In this document: positions 13,003-24,500 of the stretch, piece by piece
Numbering within the stretch: the stretch's first letter is position 1
Layout: each line of letters begins with the position of its first letter
From: Heterobasidion occidentale
Taxonomy: Eukaryota > Basidiomycota > Agaricomycetes > Russulales > Bondarzewiaceae
Assembly (NCBI GenBank): GCA_039111635.1
Contig: JBCAQO010000009.1
Span: 1,054,001 to 1,118,000, forward strand
Direction: 5' to 3'
Length of the DNA: 64,000 bases
Notes under the pieces: generated by a model
Told to the model about the DNA's origin: nothing
What the model saw: the letters and a program-made list of their open reading frames with translations, nothing else
The model's database searches: none
Made by a program: the position numbers and the translations under genes

Positions 13003-13766
13003 ATGGTTCTTTCACGTGCATTCTTTCCGCGTACGAAAGTCACGCATAGTCCTGCGGACCTCCGCAACACACTCACTTTCCCGTCGTTCGAGGACCTCCC
13101 CGATGAGAATGACATTGACGACCGGTACTACTCCTTGAGCCCATACACGAGCATCTATAGGCCACACCGACACTGGTGCTTCCTCGGGGAGATCGGCGAT
13201 GAGATTGGCCTTATGCGCTTGGGGCTGGAAGTGTGCGACACCGCCGGAGCACGCATTCCTGTGTTTTTTCATACCGACGACCGCGGGAGCAGCTTCGCTG
13301 GGCGCTGTCGCAAGGGCGCGACGCTCGCAGTGCTGTACTCGAACCGACATGACTTTCTCGACATGTCTGTCGGATTGCGCATCGAGGACGCCGAGAGCGT
13401 GAGCGTGCTTCCGTTCTCGATGGAGGAGCTCTCGGAAGCGAATGCGCTTATGTGGGATAGTGTGAGCGGCTCAGAGCGGAAGGTGGAGGACAGGTTGTGC
13501 GGCGGATGCGAGAAGGGCGGCGATCTCAGGGCATGTAGCCAGTGCAAGTTGGCGTTTTATTGCGGCACAGTAAGTGTCTCGTCTCGATCTTTGCTGCACT
13601 TCGCAGCGTGTGAGTCGAAAGTCGGCGACTGACTAGAGTTTCTCAGGAATGTCAGACCAAAGCGTGGAAGGATGGACACAAGCGGATATGCAAGGCTGTT
13701 CAAGCATTGGAGTGGTTCAAATCTAAGAAGTGGGAAACATTTGAGGGCGATTATTTCTCGTGGTAA
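13003..13766 (+). CDS. MYND-type zinc-finger protein
   Basis: Two exons, 13003-13569 and 13647-13766, separated by a 77-nt GTAAGT...TCAG intron, give 228 residues. The last 45 residues form a MYND finger: CGGC, CSQC, YC, C, then H-x3-C (LCGGCEKGGDLRACSQC, followed after a short gap by FYCGTECQTKAWKDGH), so all eight metal ligands appear to be present. MYND fingers bind zinc and mediate protein-protein contacts, often with proline-rich partners, in transcriptional co-regulators and SET proteins. No SET or other catalytic domain is visible in the 180 residues before the finger. Small MYND-only proteins are common in Agaricomycetes. The intron splits the finger, which helps confirm the splice. 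No disruption seen. Confidence 0.85.
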
Positions 13767-14840
13767 AGCCTGGAGCGTTCGAAACTGCTGATGGGCCCGG
13801 TAATTGTGTTGGGCAGTTCGGTCATCGTTCCCATCAGAATTTGGTCGTATCCTGTTTGATCCTATTTCTTGGCTTAGTCTTGTGACTACCCAACCCCCTG
13901 TAGCATCATAGCTCTGCGTCGATCGATTGACCATTCGCGTTTGTCGACTGGAGAACGAGTATCATAATTAATTCTTGGCTCCGGCGAAATCTGCGAGGAT
14001 TTCTGGGAGCGAACGTGTTTCTTTTACGCGGGAATAGAGACAGAGTAGCTCCAGAGAATGCGGACGTGGATAGATCTGCGTGAGACATACTTGTGCGCAA
14101 CAGGTCCTGACCTCGCTTGTTCACATGCGACTGGTGAATCGCGTCGAGTACGGCGTAGACTACTCGTTTGACTCGGTTCGGACAGTTGTCTCGCAGGAGG
14201 CTCGCCTCATGAAAGGTACCACATGCTCAGTCGTTGGAGGGACAGAGATGCTAGGATGCAGAGGGACAAGGGAAACGAGAGCGGGGCATTGGCCATATGA
14301 GTACGGATGTGACTCTCAAAAAGGTGAGAGCGCACCTGATGGAGAACGGCACTTGGTCGAGTTGCAGTTCGGATGTTTGTACACAGATGGAACGCATTGG
14401 ACTCAAAATTCAATGCAGATTGGCATCCATATCTTCTTACCACCATCTCGTATCGCGGGCATCGGTTCAGCAGGCTGCAGCAATATTTTCAGCAGCACAA
14501 AAGTATATTCACGCTTGAATGCTTGAACACCGCCTCTTGGCTGGGAGTTTTTGTGAAGGTGGACATGTTCCCCCATCGTCTCGTTTGCGACTTTGAGCTC
14601 CTGGCCGCGTGAGCGAGCGGTTGTCGAAGGCGTAACGTAGCGCGCGATCATGTCCATGTAGTTGTCCCTTATAGGGGGCGCGACGACGAGGGGTCCCGTA
14701 GAAAGAGACACTGATAAGTTTCTCAACGACACCAGCTCATACCATTTTCTAAATTTCCATGTGTTGACAGTCAGAATCGCTGTCCAAGAGAGCTCTAGCT
14801 CATCGATTATCTGTCATATCTTGTTAGCGTGCGAGACCCG
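13767..14840. other. spacer between MYND gene and micro-exon array
   Basis: No gene supported. A minus-strand frame at 13557-13934 is antisense to the MYND gene, and a 148-codon plus frame at 14080-14526 has no recognisable content. The right end grades into degenerate copies of the array described at 14850-17860. Confidence 0.4.
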
Positions 14841-14849
14841 CGGCAGAGC

Positions 14850-17800
14850 CCAACGGACGAGACTTATCTTCTTAACTTGCTTGCTTCGTGACTAACACGG
14901 AGGCTAGAAAAGGGAGCGTTAGAGCAGGAAAGATATCTTGAGACGATCGGGAATGCAGGCAACTCCTGGCCGAGCTGACTATATCCCCAAAATGGTCATA
15001 GCAGAGTGGTGCTCACCGCCGCGGCCTCTTTACTGATATTTGCGGTGTTATCGACTCTGAGATAGCTTGACGTTAAGAAGATACCTCGAAAAGGATATAG
15101 CACTTTCTGGACAAAAAAGCGCATGAGATGGCGGAGGGCTTGTAGGGCTTCGCAAAACCGTGGTGACTGAATCAATTTCTACAGAGCGTCAGGATAGGCA
15201 GTCGATATGTGATTGTACCTACCTTCATATACAGTCCTGCCAGTGAAACAGAATCAACACGAGAATGTCAAAAATCAACGGACAGAATCACTCATCTTTC
15301 TTCGCCAGCCAAGAAGAAACCTAGGACAAATGAGCATCAGAAGATTGACTACTCAGAGAAAGCGGCCAAAAATACAGACAACTCCCGGCCGAGTTGTCTG
15401 TATCATTCGACTTCATAGATCTCGCACTCACCACCTTACACATTCTCATACTAGCGTGGGACTTGAAGATCTTGCGAAAATACGAGGGTTGCTGGATTGG
15501 TATCTAGAGAAAGTCAGCAGCAGCAAGTAATTAAACAATGCATCTACCTTCATACATATCTGCCGCGATAAAATACAATCAGTTTACCATGCTCATAACG
15601 GACTTATAACGGTACTTATCTTCTTCACACACCAGGCGCCAGAAGAGCCTAGGACAGATACTTGTCAGCATATCACCGACACATAAAAAAGCGACTGAAA
15701 GCACAGACGACCCGGCCGGAAGTTGTCTGTGCTATAAGAGTGATAAAGTGACTAATGTACTCACCGTCATTTTCCTTCTCGTAATGATCTTGCGAAGTGG
15801 AGTCTAGAGAAGGTCAGTAAACGCTAAAAGCTGATAAATTCACCTACCTTCATGCACACACCTGTCACAGTGGAGTACTATCAGCATATAAATCACAGAG
15901 ATGAACACAATACATTACTTATCTTCTTCACCGTCATACTCCTTCTCGGGAAGATCTTGCGAAGTGGAGTCTAGAAAAGGTTAGTCAAAGCAAACAACAG
16001 ATGAATTCACCTACCTTTATGCACACACCTGTCGCAGTGTAAAACCATCAGCATATCAATCAAAGAACCGAACACAGAACAGTACTCATCTTCTTCACCA
16101 GGGAGGCGCCAGGACGACCTAGGACAATGCACGTCAGCATAGAATTTACGCAGAGAAACCAATGGAAAGCACAGACAACCTGGCCGGAAGTTGTCTGTGC
16201 TATAAGAGGTATACGGTAGATAGTGCGCTCACCGTGATGATCCTTCTCATGACAATCTTGCGAAGCATATCCTAGAGAAGGTTAGTAAACGCAAACAACA
16301 GATTAATTCACCCACCTTCGTGCACACATCTGTCACAGTGAAATACCGTCAGCATATCAATCGCAGAAATGAACACAAGACATTACTTATCTTCTTCGCC
16401 ATACTCCTTCCCGTGACGATCTTGCGAAGTGAGGTCTAGAACAGGTTAGTCAAAGCAAACAACATATAAATCCACCTACCTTCATGCACACACGTCGCAG
16501 TCGAATACTATCAGCATATCAATCACAGAAACGAAAATAAGGAAGCACTTATCTTATTCACCAACCAAGCGCCAGGACGACCTAGAAAAATATGTATTAG
16601 CAAAGCATATGAGCAGAGAAATCAATTGGAAGCATAGACAACCCGGCCGGAAGTTGTCTGTGTTATAAGAGCGAAGAAGCAACTAATGTACTCACTGTCA
16701 TACTCCTTCTCGTGGCAATCTTGCGAAGTGTATCCTAGAGAAGGTTAGTAAACGCAAACAACAGATTAATTCACCCACCTTCGTGCATACATCTGTCACA
16801 GTGAAATATCATCAGCATATCAATAACAGAAATGAACACAAGACATTGCTTATCTTCTTCGCCGTACTCCTTCCCATCACGATCTTGCGAAGTGAGGTCT
16901 AGAACAGGTTAGTCAAAGCAAACAAGAGATAGATCCACCTACCTTCATTCACACACCTGTCACAGTGGAATGCCGTCAGCATATCAATCACAGAGATGAA
17001 AATAAGGAAGTACTTATCTTATTCATAACCAAGCGCCAGGACGACCTAGAACAAATATACATCAGCAAAGAATATGAGCAGAGAAATCAATTGGAAGCAC
17101 AGACAACCCGGCCGGAAGTTGTCTGTGTTATAAGAGCGAACAAGCAACTAATGTACTCACCGTCATACTCCTCCGCGTGACGATCTTGCGAAGTGGAGTC
17201 TAGAAAGGTTAGTCAACGCAAACAACAGATAAATCCACCTACCTTCATGCACACACCTGTCACAGTGGAATGCCGTCAGCATATCAATCACAGAAACGAA
17301 CATAGGAAAGTACTTATCTTGTTCACCAACCAGGCGCCAGGACGACCTAGGACAATGTATATCAGAATAAAATCTACGCAGAGAAATCGCAGGAAAGCAC
17401 AGATGACTCGGCCGGAAGTCACCTGTGCTATGAGAGATATAAACTGAATACTACACTCACCGTCATACTCCTCATGATCACGGCAGGACTTGACGATCTT
17501 GCAAAGTGTATTGGCCTGTTCTCAAGAGAAAGTAAGCAGAAGCGAACAAGAAGTAAATGCACCTACCTTCATGCACATCCCTGTCACAGTGTAATATAGT
17601 CAGTCTATCGATCGCGGAAACGAACGAACAATGGCACTTATCTTCTTCGCTCGAAAGGCCCTACAAAAGACCTAGGACGGCGCATATCAGCATATGAACA
17701 GTCTCGGCAGAACAATCGGAAACACAGACAGCTCCCGGCCGAGCTGTATGTGAGATCCGGATGAATGAAAGTATCGCACATACCGTTTTACTTTCTGGTC

Positions 17801-17860
17801 AACAAGCATGAGGATCTCGCTGTGTATTCTGAAGGATGAGAAAAAATAATGGACCTACCT
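14850..17860 (-). repeat. tandem array of micro-exon-like modules
   Basis: Read on the minus strand, short blocks recur in fixed order, each flanked by splice-like signals. Block A (about 29-33 nt, GTCGTCCTGGCGCCTGG..., ending GAAGATAA) is followed by GT; block B (14 nt, GTGTGTGCATGAAG) lies between CTGTGACAG and GTAGGT; block C (39-48 nt, containing ACTTCGCAAGATC) lies between a CTAAC-CTCTAG acceptor and GTGAGT. The plus-strand marker for A (ACTTATCTT or a variant) falls near 14861, 15612, 15914, 16083, 16383, 16546, 16848, 17011, 17311, 17636 and 18015. Spacing alternates about 300 and 165 bp from 15612 to 17311, so the higher-order unit is about 465 bp, repeated about three times. In the short modules C runs straight into A without the hairpin intron. 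Frames in the blocks are locally open, but some copies carry one- or two-base losses (near 17030 and 16497), so coding is unproven. It lies downstream of P1 on the same strand. Confidence 0.7.
15372..17752. repeat. family of seven CCGGCC-core hairpins within the array
   Basis: Each long spacer between blocks C and A contains an inverted repeat around CGGCC: 15372-15403 (13-bp perfect stem), 15700-15733, 16168-16201 (12-bp perfect stem), 16631-16664, 17096-17129, 17396-17429 and 17723-17752. Typical arms are GCACAGACAAC and GTTGTCTGTGC. The stems at 15372 and 17723 differ by a paired change (AACTC/GAGTT against AGCTC/GAGCT), which keeps base pairing. Other copies carry single wobble or mismatch pairs. 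A weaker member sits near 14958-14981. In a splicing model the hairpins lie inside introns. Confidence 0.7.
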
Positions 17861-17865
17861 TCATG

Positions 17866-18394
17866 TCATAAATCAACACCTGTCTAACCGTCAGGATATG
17901 GCGAATGTAATAGACATAAATCACTCACTTCTAAACCTCCCAACCCTTTGACTTATAGCAACTAGGACAACATATGTCAGTACGGCAGGATATAGTATGG
18001 ACGATCGAAACAGCACTTATCTTTTTCGTGTACAGAATGCGGTGATCATCGGCGCCAGCGAGAACCTGTAATAAAACTCAAGTAGATCAGCAGTACGTGT
18101 TCGATATGATGGAAGAAACAAGCACGCCCCCATGCCTACCACTCGTGCCCCCACCATCCGCAACACCCCCTGGCCAGGAGGACACTGCATCAAGCATCGA
18201 CAATCGTGGACCTCCGCCCACAGATAACATATAGTAAAAGACGAGCAAGAAATATAATCTCAAACCTTTTGTGTCTCGTCTCGAAACAGAAGAATCGTCA
18301 CAGTCCAGCGAGTAAAACCCGGTCGCGAATCGGGATCCTGCCAGACCACATTGAAACCGCTATCTGAGACACGTCCGCCAGATCGCCAGACCAT
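17866..18394 (-). CDS. candidate small five-exon gene, unknown function
   Basis: Exons 18394-18266, 18184-18140, 18065-18017, 17961-17929 and 17879-17866 join through four GT-AG introns with consistent phase to an 89-residue protein ending at TGA. Exon 1 begins MVWRSGGRVSDSGFNVVW and ends LLFRDETQK. Later exons give CPPGQGVLRMVGARV, then ADDHRILYTKK, and finally SQRVGRFRSVDL. No domain recognised. Support comes from the P2 locus, where the same exons (53870-54000, 54090-54135, 54220-54231 plus 54892-54920, 54952-55015) are kept with many third-position differences and a 3-nt in-frame indel. The P2 copy lacks this start codon and carries a TGA in place of CGA. It starts only about 40 bp after the P1 stop on the same strand, so it could instead be spliced 3' sequence of the P1 transcript. 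Confidence 0.4.
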
Positions 18395-18434
18395 CACCGC
18401 ACCCCGCAACCCCGCAACCCCACGCAGCCGCCGC

Positions 18435-19371
18435 TCAAAGGAATAACCGCATCACTCTCGTGTCGACCTCCGAATCCCTCAGCCCTCTTGCCACAACTTC
18501 GGCGATTGTCAACTCGAGATCAAACCAGATATCCTCCCGATCGAACTGCATCATCTTCTCTCCATTTGGAGCCGGGCGTGGGGACCACACCGACCTCGGT
18601 GCTATCTCAACCAGCTCGTGCTCCCTATCAGAATGTAGCCTCATGTTAGCCTCTGTCCTCTTTGATGAAGCCGTGCTACGTCCAATGAACGTGGACCGTC
18701 GTATGTGTTGAGGACCATTCCATACCGCGTGATTGTCGAATCCCATTTGTGGCTGATTGCGAGGAATGGGAGACGATGAAGGTTCGCTACCGTCAAAACA
18801 AGTCGGACTGCCACTCTCGTCGTCGCCAAAGGACGCTAGTGTGGGGGCTGAGTCTTCGCTCTCGAGTGAAGGATTCCTGGCCACAGAATGGAGCATGTCG
18901 AGGCGGTACGCCATTTCATCGTCGATGTTAGTGGGCGCGGGTGACTGGGCCTCAAAGCTGTTGACTGTGGGGACCCTGGGAGAGATCCTCTGGACGGCAT
19001 CGATATGTCTCCGTCTCTTGGCAGGATTCAAGCCAGCCGCGTCTTCGTCTGCGATGTAGACTGGCAAGGGATAGTCGGCAAGGGTAAGCAAAAATGGTCT
19101 GGCCACTCTGTCATCCTTCTTCGATGAACGAAGCTTCGCTGAACCACGATAAGTACGAATGGTCTATAAGGCGGGCCAATTTATGTGACATACCGAGACA
19201 ACGGCCGCTCAGGTTTTTGACGTGATCCTTCAAGGTCATCAGGGGCCGAGAAAGAGGGACAGAAGCGAGAGCCAGCTTCTTCCCAGATGGCTGTGGCGTC
19301 ATGGCTGGACCACGGGAAGGGCGAAGTACACGAAGCAAGGAAGAGATACGAGGAGAGTCGGAGGAAGGCAT
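18435..19371 (-). CDS. P1: unrecognised protein, paralogue of P2
   Basis: Two exons, 19371-19194 and 19138-18435, joined by a 55-nt GTATGT...TTCAG intron, give 293 residues. I do not recognise the family. Exon 1 (MPSSDSPRISSLLRVLRPSR..., ending NLSGRCLG) is basic and Ser-rich. Exon 2 begins KLRSSKKDD, then turns acidic and Ser-rich, and ends in a conserved block containing ELVEIAPRSVWSPRP, DIWFDLEL and VARGLRD. P2 at 52750-53828 has the same exon-1 length (178 nt), the same intron phase and the same C-terminal block, so the two are paralogues. The middle part is barely alignable, so they are old or fast-evolving. Neither has a signal peptide or membrane segment that I can see. Start chosen by alignment to P2. 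The downstream DNA is also conserved between the loci for several hundred bases. Confidence 0.65.
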
Positions 19372-21535
19372 TGCAGATGAAGCGAAGATAGTCAAAAGAT
19401 AAAGGCAACGATAGAGTACGGGGATAGTACACAGAAGTATAAGAGCAAGAATAGGTGCAGGACTCTTGCGAGACGGTGACATTTTTATATTCGCGATACG
19501 AATCTGATCTGACTGAAGTAACGAATGACGTATAGCAGGCCTCGCTCAAATAGCATGTCATTCAGGCAGGCTAGGAAAGAACTCACCTATGAGAATGTAG
19601 ACGGCTAGTCTGATGATGATGGGGCAGGTGAGTTTGCTATAAAGCCACGGTAGCAGGTCAGACACGATCAGAATCTCCTCTGCGCCTACTTGCTACGGCA
19701 GCCATGTCTTGTTGACTCGCGCAAAGAGATGTGAGGAGAGCAGTATAAGGGGAGCGCATGCGCTGTCACTAGACGTGAAGACGCAATCAGTAGAACCCAT
19801 TAAGTTTGAAGAGCAAGTACATCATGGAACCGCGATGAACATACTGCAAAAGTCCTCTTCGTACCGCGTTCCGTTGGACGGTCATCATATCAACCTATAT
19901 ATTGAGTGGTCGATCGATGTCTGAGACAGAAAATAGAGGGAGAAAGTTGAGAACATTTTGTACCAGCAGGGAAAAAACTCGGAGTGAAGGAGCGACAACA
20001 GTTCATTGTATGTGCTAGTGTCCCTACATCGAAAGAGATTCAACTCAGCTCGCACGCGGAGAAATAGAACGCGGATTGTTTCATTAGACTGAATCGCACA
20101 GCGCGAAATCCAAGATTCTTGAAAATTACAAGTCAGTCTTGATCTAGTCTGTCAAACGCGAGAGGTACAGGTCAAAACCGACAGTTGAGAGATCGTGCAG
20201 TCAATTCAATACTAGGACCTACATGAGAGCCTGTGCGACTGCCATCTCTTGGAAATCGAGTGCAGTGCTCCTTGATGAGAATCACATGGCTGTATTCTCG
20301 AGATTCAGAATCCCAAGGCGTTATAATCGGTTGAGGTAGAATATCGTTCACCGTAGCCTATGTAAGGCCTCCGTCTATATGAGAAGCCGTGACAATCGAA
20401 CTGCGCTACGTAAATTGCTGTCGCCGTCATCATTACTGTCCGTCAGAATGCCGAGGGGTGGGCCGGGCAGGAGACATACGGCATCGGCATCTTCCTGGAC
20501 AAGGAAACCATCGCAAGCATCATGATCTCCTTGCTGGCCATCAAGGGACATCACGGGGTGAGCTGTTGCGTCCGCACCTGCACCATCTTCCATATCGACA
20601 GAAGTGGTACCCGATGTATTGATCCCGGCTTTGTTGATCACATCTGAATGGCGGAACTTCCTTGAAGCAGGCGGCGCACCATTCCTTGACGGATTGTGGC
20701 CGGCTTTCAGTTCCACTTAATTTACAAAGCAGGTATGAATGCTGCCATCGCCGGTCGCTGTCGTGCATTCCAAACTGTATGAGATCGTAGATGACATAGT
20801 CAGCAGGATAAGCGGTGCATTCTGAGTCAACGTCGGCAATGGTGATCGAAGGTGAATGTACACTCTTCCAGTGAATCTGGATGGGACAATCAGTATGAGA
20901 GGGAGTTTTCTAAACGTTTGTATTGAGTGATTTTGTCAAAAGCTTCCTGACATGGCAAAACCGCAGAACTGCTGCGTCAAATGATGGGTCGTCTCCGCTG
21001 TCCCCTGGCATTTCTGTTCTTTTTGATGTGACTCCCATTTTGAGACGGCAGAGAAGTGACATACCTTTAGAGAGATATACTCAAACGACCTTCAGTGTCA
21101 GGCCTTTATATTAGATGTGAGTCTGCCTGAGCTCGCCCTACATTGCAGCATAATTTCACCGAGGCAAGTGGATGATTACAAGCGAGCGCTCGCCACCTGT
21201 TAGCTGGTAGGACGCGTTGATTTGTTGATTTGATTCGTTGCGATTGCCAGGGCTGATGTAGCGTGAATCATAAGAACATTGATTGAGGAAGGGACCGCAG
21301 ACGGTGGGCGTTTCGAACGGAAGGAGCGCTAGCCGACGCGACGCGAACTTCTCTCCCACTGGTCACACTAGGTCACACGGAGTGTGATTAGTGACTTCGC
21401 TGAGCCTGCTTGAGCGCGGCGACTTGAGCCTTGGACACCTTGGACATCTTGGACACCTTGGACACCTTGCACTTCTGTATCTTCAGCATCCACTGTAACG
21501 ACGCATAATCCTTACATTCTTGTCTATTTATCGCA
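19372..21535. other. intergenic region between P1 and SEC24-like gene
   Basis: The first part is the promoter side of P1, with a C/T-rich tract read on the minus strand. A 113-codon acidic minus-strand frame at 20375-20716 is the only candidate and has no recognisable content, so I do not call it. A short 9-bp minisatellite lies at 21431-21466. Confidence 0.4.
21431..21466. repeat. 9-bp minisatellite, four copies
   Basis: TTGGACACC repeated four times head to tail, with one substitution in the second copy (TTGGACATC). It lies about 70 bp before the SEC24-like start codon and so probably falls in the promoter or 5' UTR. Confidence 0.85.
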
Positions 21536-24500
21536 ATGTACGCACACGGTGCTCGTATCCCGCAGCCGCCTCATAGCGCTGGAATGACCCTCCAAGGTAA
21601 GTGAGCCAACTTGTCCTTTTAGTTCCGCAACCGTACACCACAGCGTGACAGCGATCAATCTGCAGGACTTAGAACGCACATCGATCCAAGCCAAGTACCT
21701 TCTCCAGTCGACGGAATTGAGGCAGACCGTGACAAATGGGAGAAAGAGGTATACATGACTTTACCGGAAGTCACGTACCTCTGTCCACGACGAATTGTGT
21801 GGCTATTGATCAAGGTGAGCTACTCGCATCGATCATCTCTAATCAGAAAAAATACTCAGGGGGACGCTTAGGCAATTCTGCTCCAAGATTCATTCGTATG
21901 TCCACCTGGAACATTCCCAGCACGTCCCGGCTAGCTAGAGAACTTGACATACCCATTGTCGCCGTCATACAACCCTTCGCTGACATCGATCCGAGAGAAG
22001 AAGAAGTTCCTATAGTCGAATCTGGACCTGGTGGACCTGTGCGATGCGCGCTCTGCCGAGGATACATCAATGCATGGTGTACTTTCACAGCTGGAGGGGG
22101 TCGTTGGAAGTGTAATCTATGCGGACATGAGACAGAAGGTGAGTCTTTTTAGGTACAAGATCTCCAAGCTTGCTCGTACAAGATGGTCGGGTAGAGGGTG
22201 ACGGCCCTTCTGAATCCGACATCTTGCGCTAGAGTGACCTCCCTTCAAGTTTTCTCAATTATGCATGCAGCCATGATCGGCGCCCGCAGTTTTTTTTTCG
22301 ATGTCTTCCAGCTCGTTCTGTTACGAGTTTTCTAACATGTTGTACCTGTAGTCACCCCAGACTACTTCTGCAACCTCGACGCGAACCTTCGACGACTCGA
22401 CCATGAACAGCGGCCAGAGTTGAACAAGGGTACAGTTGACTTCGCCGTTGGTGAAAACTACTGGGCGCCTCATCCACCGCCTAGGTTATCTCCGTCGTAC
22501 TATACCGTAGAACCCCCGCCGACCACCGCAAATCGGAAACCTCAGCCCATGGCTTATCTGTTCGCTTTAGACGTTTCGCAAGAGGCTGTTCAGTCAGGGT
22601 TTCTAAGAGCAGCCTGTGCATCATTACGATCGATATTGTATGGAGGGATTGGCGCGGACGGGAGCGAGGTCCAACCATGCTTCCCTACAGAATCAGTTTT
22701 GGCGATCATCACCTACGACGAAACATTGCATTTTTATGATTTATCGGTACGTGAGGGTAGCTTGTAGCGGTCGGCACGGACTTAACGTCTTCCAGTCTGA
22801 CTCCGATCAAGCGCGGTTGCTGGTCGTCTCAGACATCGATGAAGTCTTTGTGCCACTACGAGATGGGCTGCTAGCACACCCTCAAGGCTCTCGGTACTAC
22901 CCATACTCCGTTCTCGTATAGCGTTTATTCAGTCTCAACTCTCAGAACAGTGATCGAAAGCCTACTGGATCAGCTTCCAGATCGCCATGAAAGCACTTTG
23001 ATGGCAAGGTCTTGTCTAGGTTCCGCTCTCTGTGCAGCTCTTGCTTCACTGGTGAGCTTTCTTCCGAATTTTCCAACTGTCAACATATTGAGCTCACGTC
23101 AAGGAAGGCTGGCCGAGGCGGCCAAGTGGTCGTGTTTCAGAGCTGTCTTCCAACCATCGGTGTTGGAGCGCTTGAGCCACGGTCTGACGAGAGCAAGCTA
23201 TATGATACTGATAAGGAGCGATCCCTGTACAAGCCCCGAAACACTTCCTGGCAAAATGTCGCTGAGGAGCTCGCCGAGGAGGGTGTGGGTGTGAGTATGT
23301 TCCTTGGGATGAGAGAATATATCGATGTAGGCTCGATAGGTGCAGTAGCTCATTCTCGTCTATTCGATTTTGTATTGACACAATCTGTAGGTGTCGTCGC
23401 CTCCATCACCGGCGGAGAACTTTTCTTTCATCCTCGGTTCGACATAAGGCGCGACGGCCCGACCTTTGATTCGCAAATTCGACGCCTGGTATCTCGCACT
23501 ACGGGATATAGTTGTGCGTTGCGGGTACGCTGCTCCGACGGTCTAGCTGTTCCTCCCCCTTTCCCTCCATGTCGACCCTGATCCCTTTCCGACTCCCACA
23601 GGCTTGCGAATAGAAAAGCATTATGGAAATTTCAACCAGCGTACAGCGACGGACCTGGAATTCGGCACATTGGACGCGGACAAAGCCATTTCTGTGCTCA
23701 TCGAGCATACCCGGTCACTCGATGAGAGGCAGTATGCGTTCTTGCAATGTGCGGTGCTATATACGACGGTGGGAGGCCAACGGAGGGTGCGGGTTTGTAA
23801 CCTGGCGCTCCAAGTCGCTGCCCTGGCCGGTTCTGTCTTCCGTTTTGCAGACATGGACGCTCTCGTTGTGCATATGCTACGACATTGTAAGTCATGTCAA
23901 CATGCCCCAGTCGGTATCGATGACCAGAAATTGTCTCTAGCGATATCAGAGTTAGCTACGAAAAAAATGTCCATGATTCGAGACGACCTTACCGAGATGT
24001 GTTCAGCTATCTTGTATTCGTACCGGAGAAATTGTGCAGCGTCGACTTCCGCTAGTCAGGTACGCGCTGAACACAACCTCCCACCAGAAGTTGAGCTCTG
24101 AATTTGATTTCGACTATAGCTCATCATCCCCGAAGCGTTCCGTGCCTTGCCGATGTATTCCCTCGCGATCCACAAGAGTAAACCATTGAAAGGTACATAT
24201 GGCCCCACCGTTGTGATCCTATCGGCTGATGTTTGTTCCTCAATAGCCCGCAATGTCTCTTCTGACGTGCGCAACTTCCACGCCCACCGGCTATCTGCTC
24301 TCAGCGTGCGCAGCACGATGTTTCATCTATATCCGCGTCTGCTCGCGATCCACGATCTCGACGACCAGATCGCTCTTCCGAACGCTGAAGGGTGGGTCGA
24401 CATGCCGTCACTCATGCGGGCGAGCCACCTATTCATGGTCGCTCACGGGATATATCTCGTTGGTGAGTACCGTCCCGTCCCGTCTCCCAGTCTCCCGGCT

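Noticed and set aside
14850..17860. AT-AC introns: ATAAGT recurs at every block A and an AC sits before TGTGACAG
   Set aside because: ATAAGT...AC splicing would make the long module exactly 90 nt and open, which is attractive. But the equivalent P2 site reads ACGAGT, one array copy reads ATAAGC, and a normal GT lies four bases in and keeps frame in the 89-residue model. The short modules also fail under AT-AC. RNA junctions would settle it.
15200..18000. Regularly spaced repeats resembling a CRISPR array
   Set aside because: Units are 165-300 bp with conserved internal blocks, no short identical repeats with unique spacers, and the DNA is eukaryotic.
20375..20716. 113-codon acidic minus-strand frame
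   Set aside because: No homology recognised, no splice support and no second copy in the window; too weak to list as a gene.
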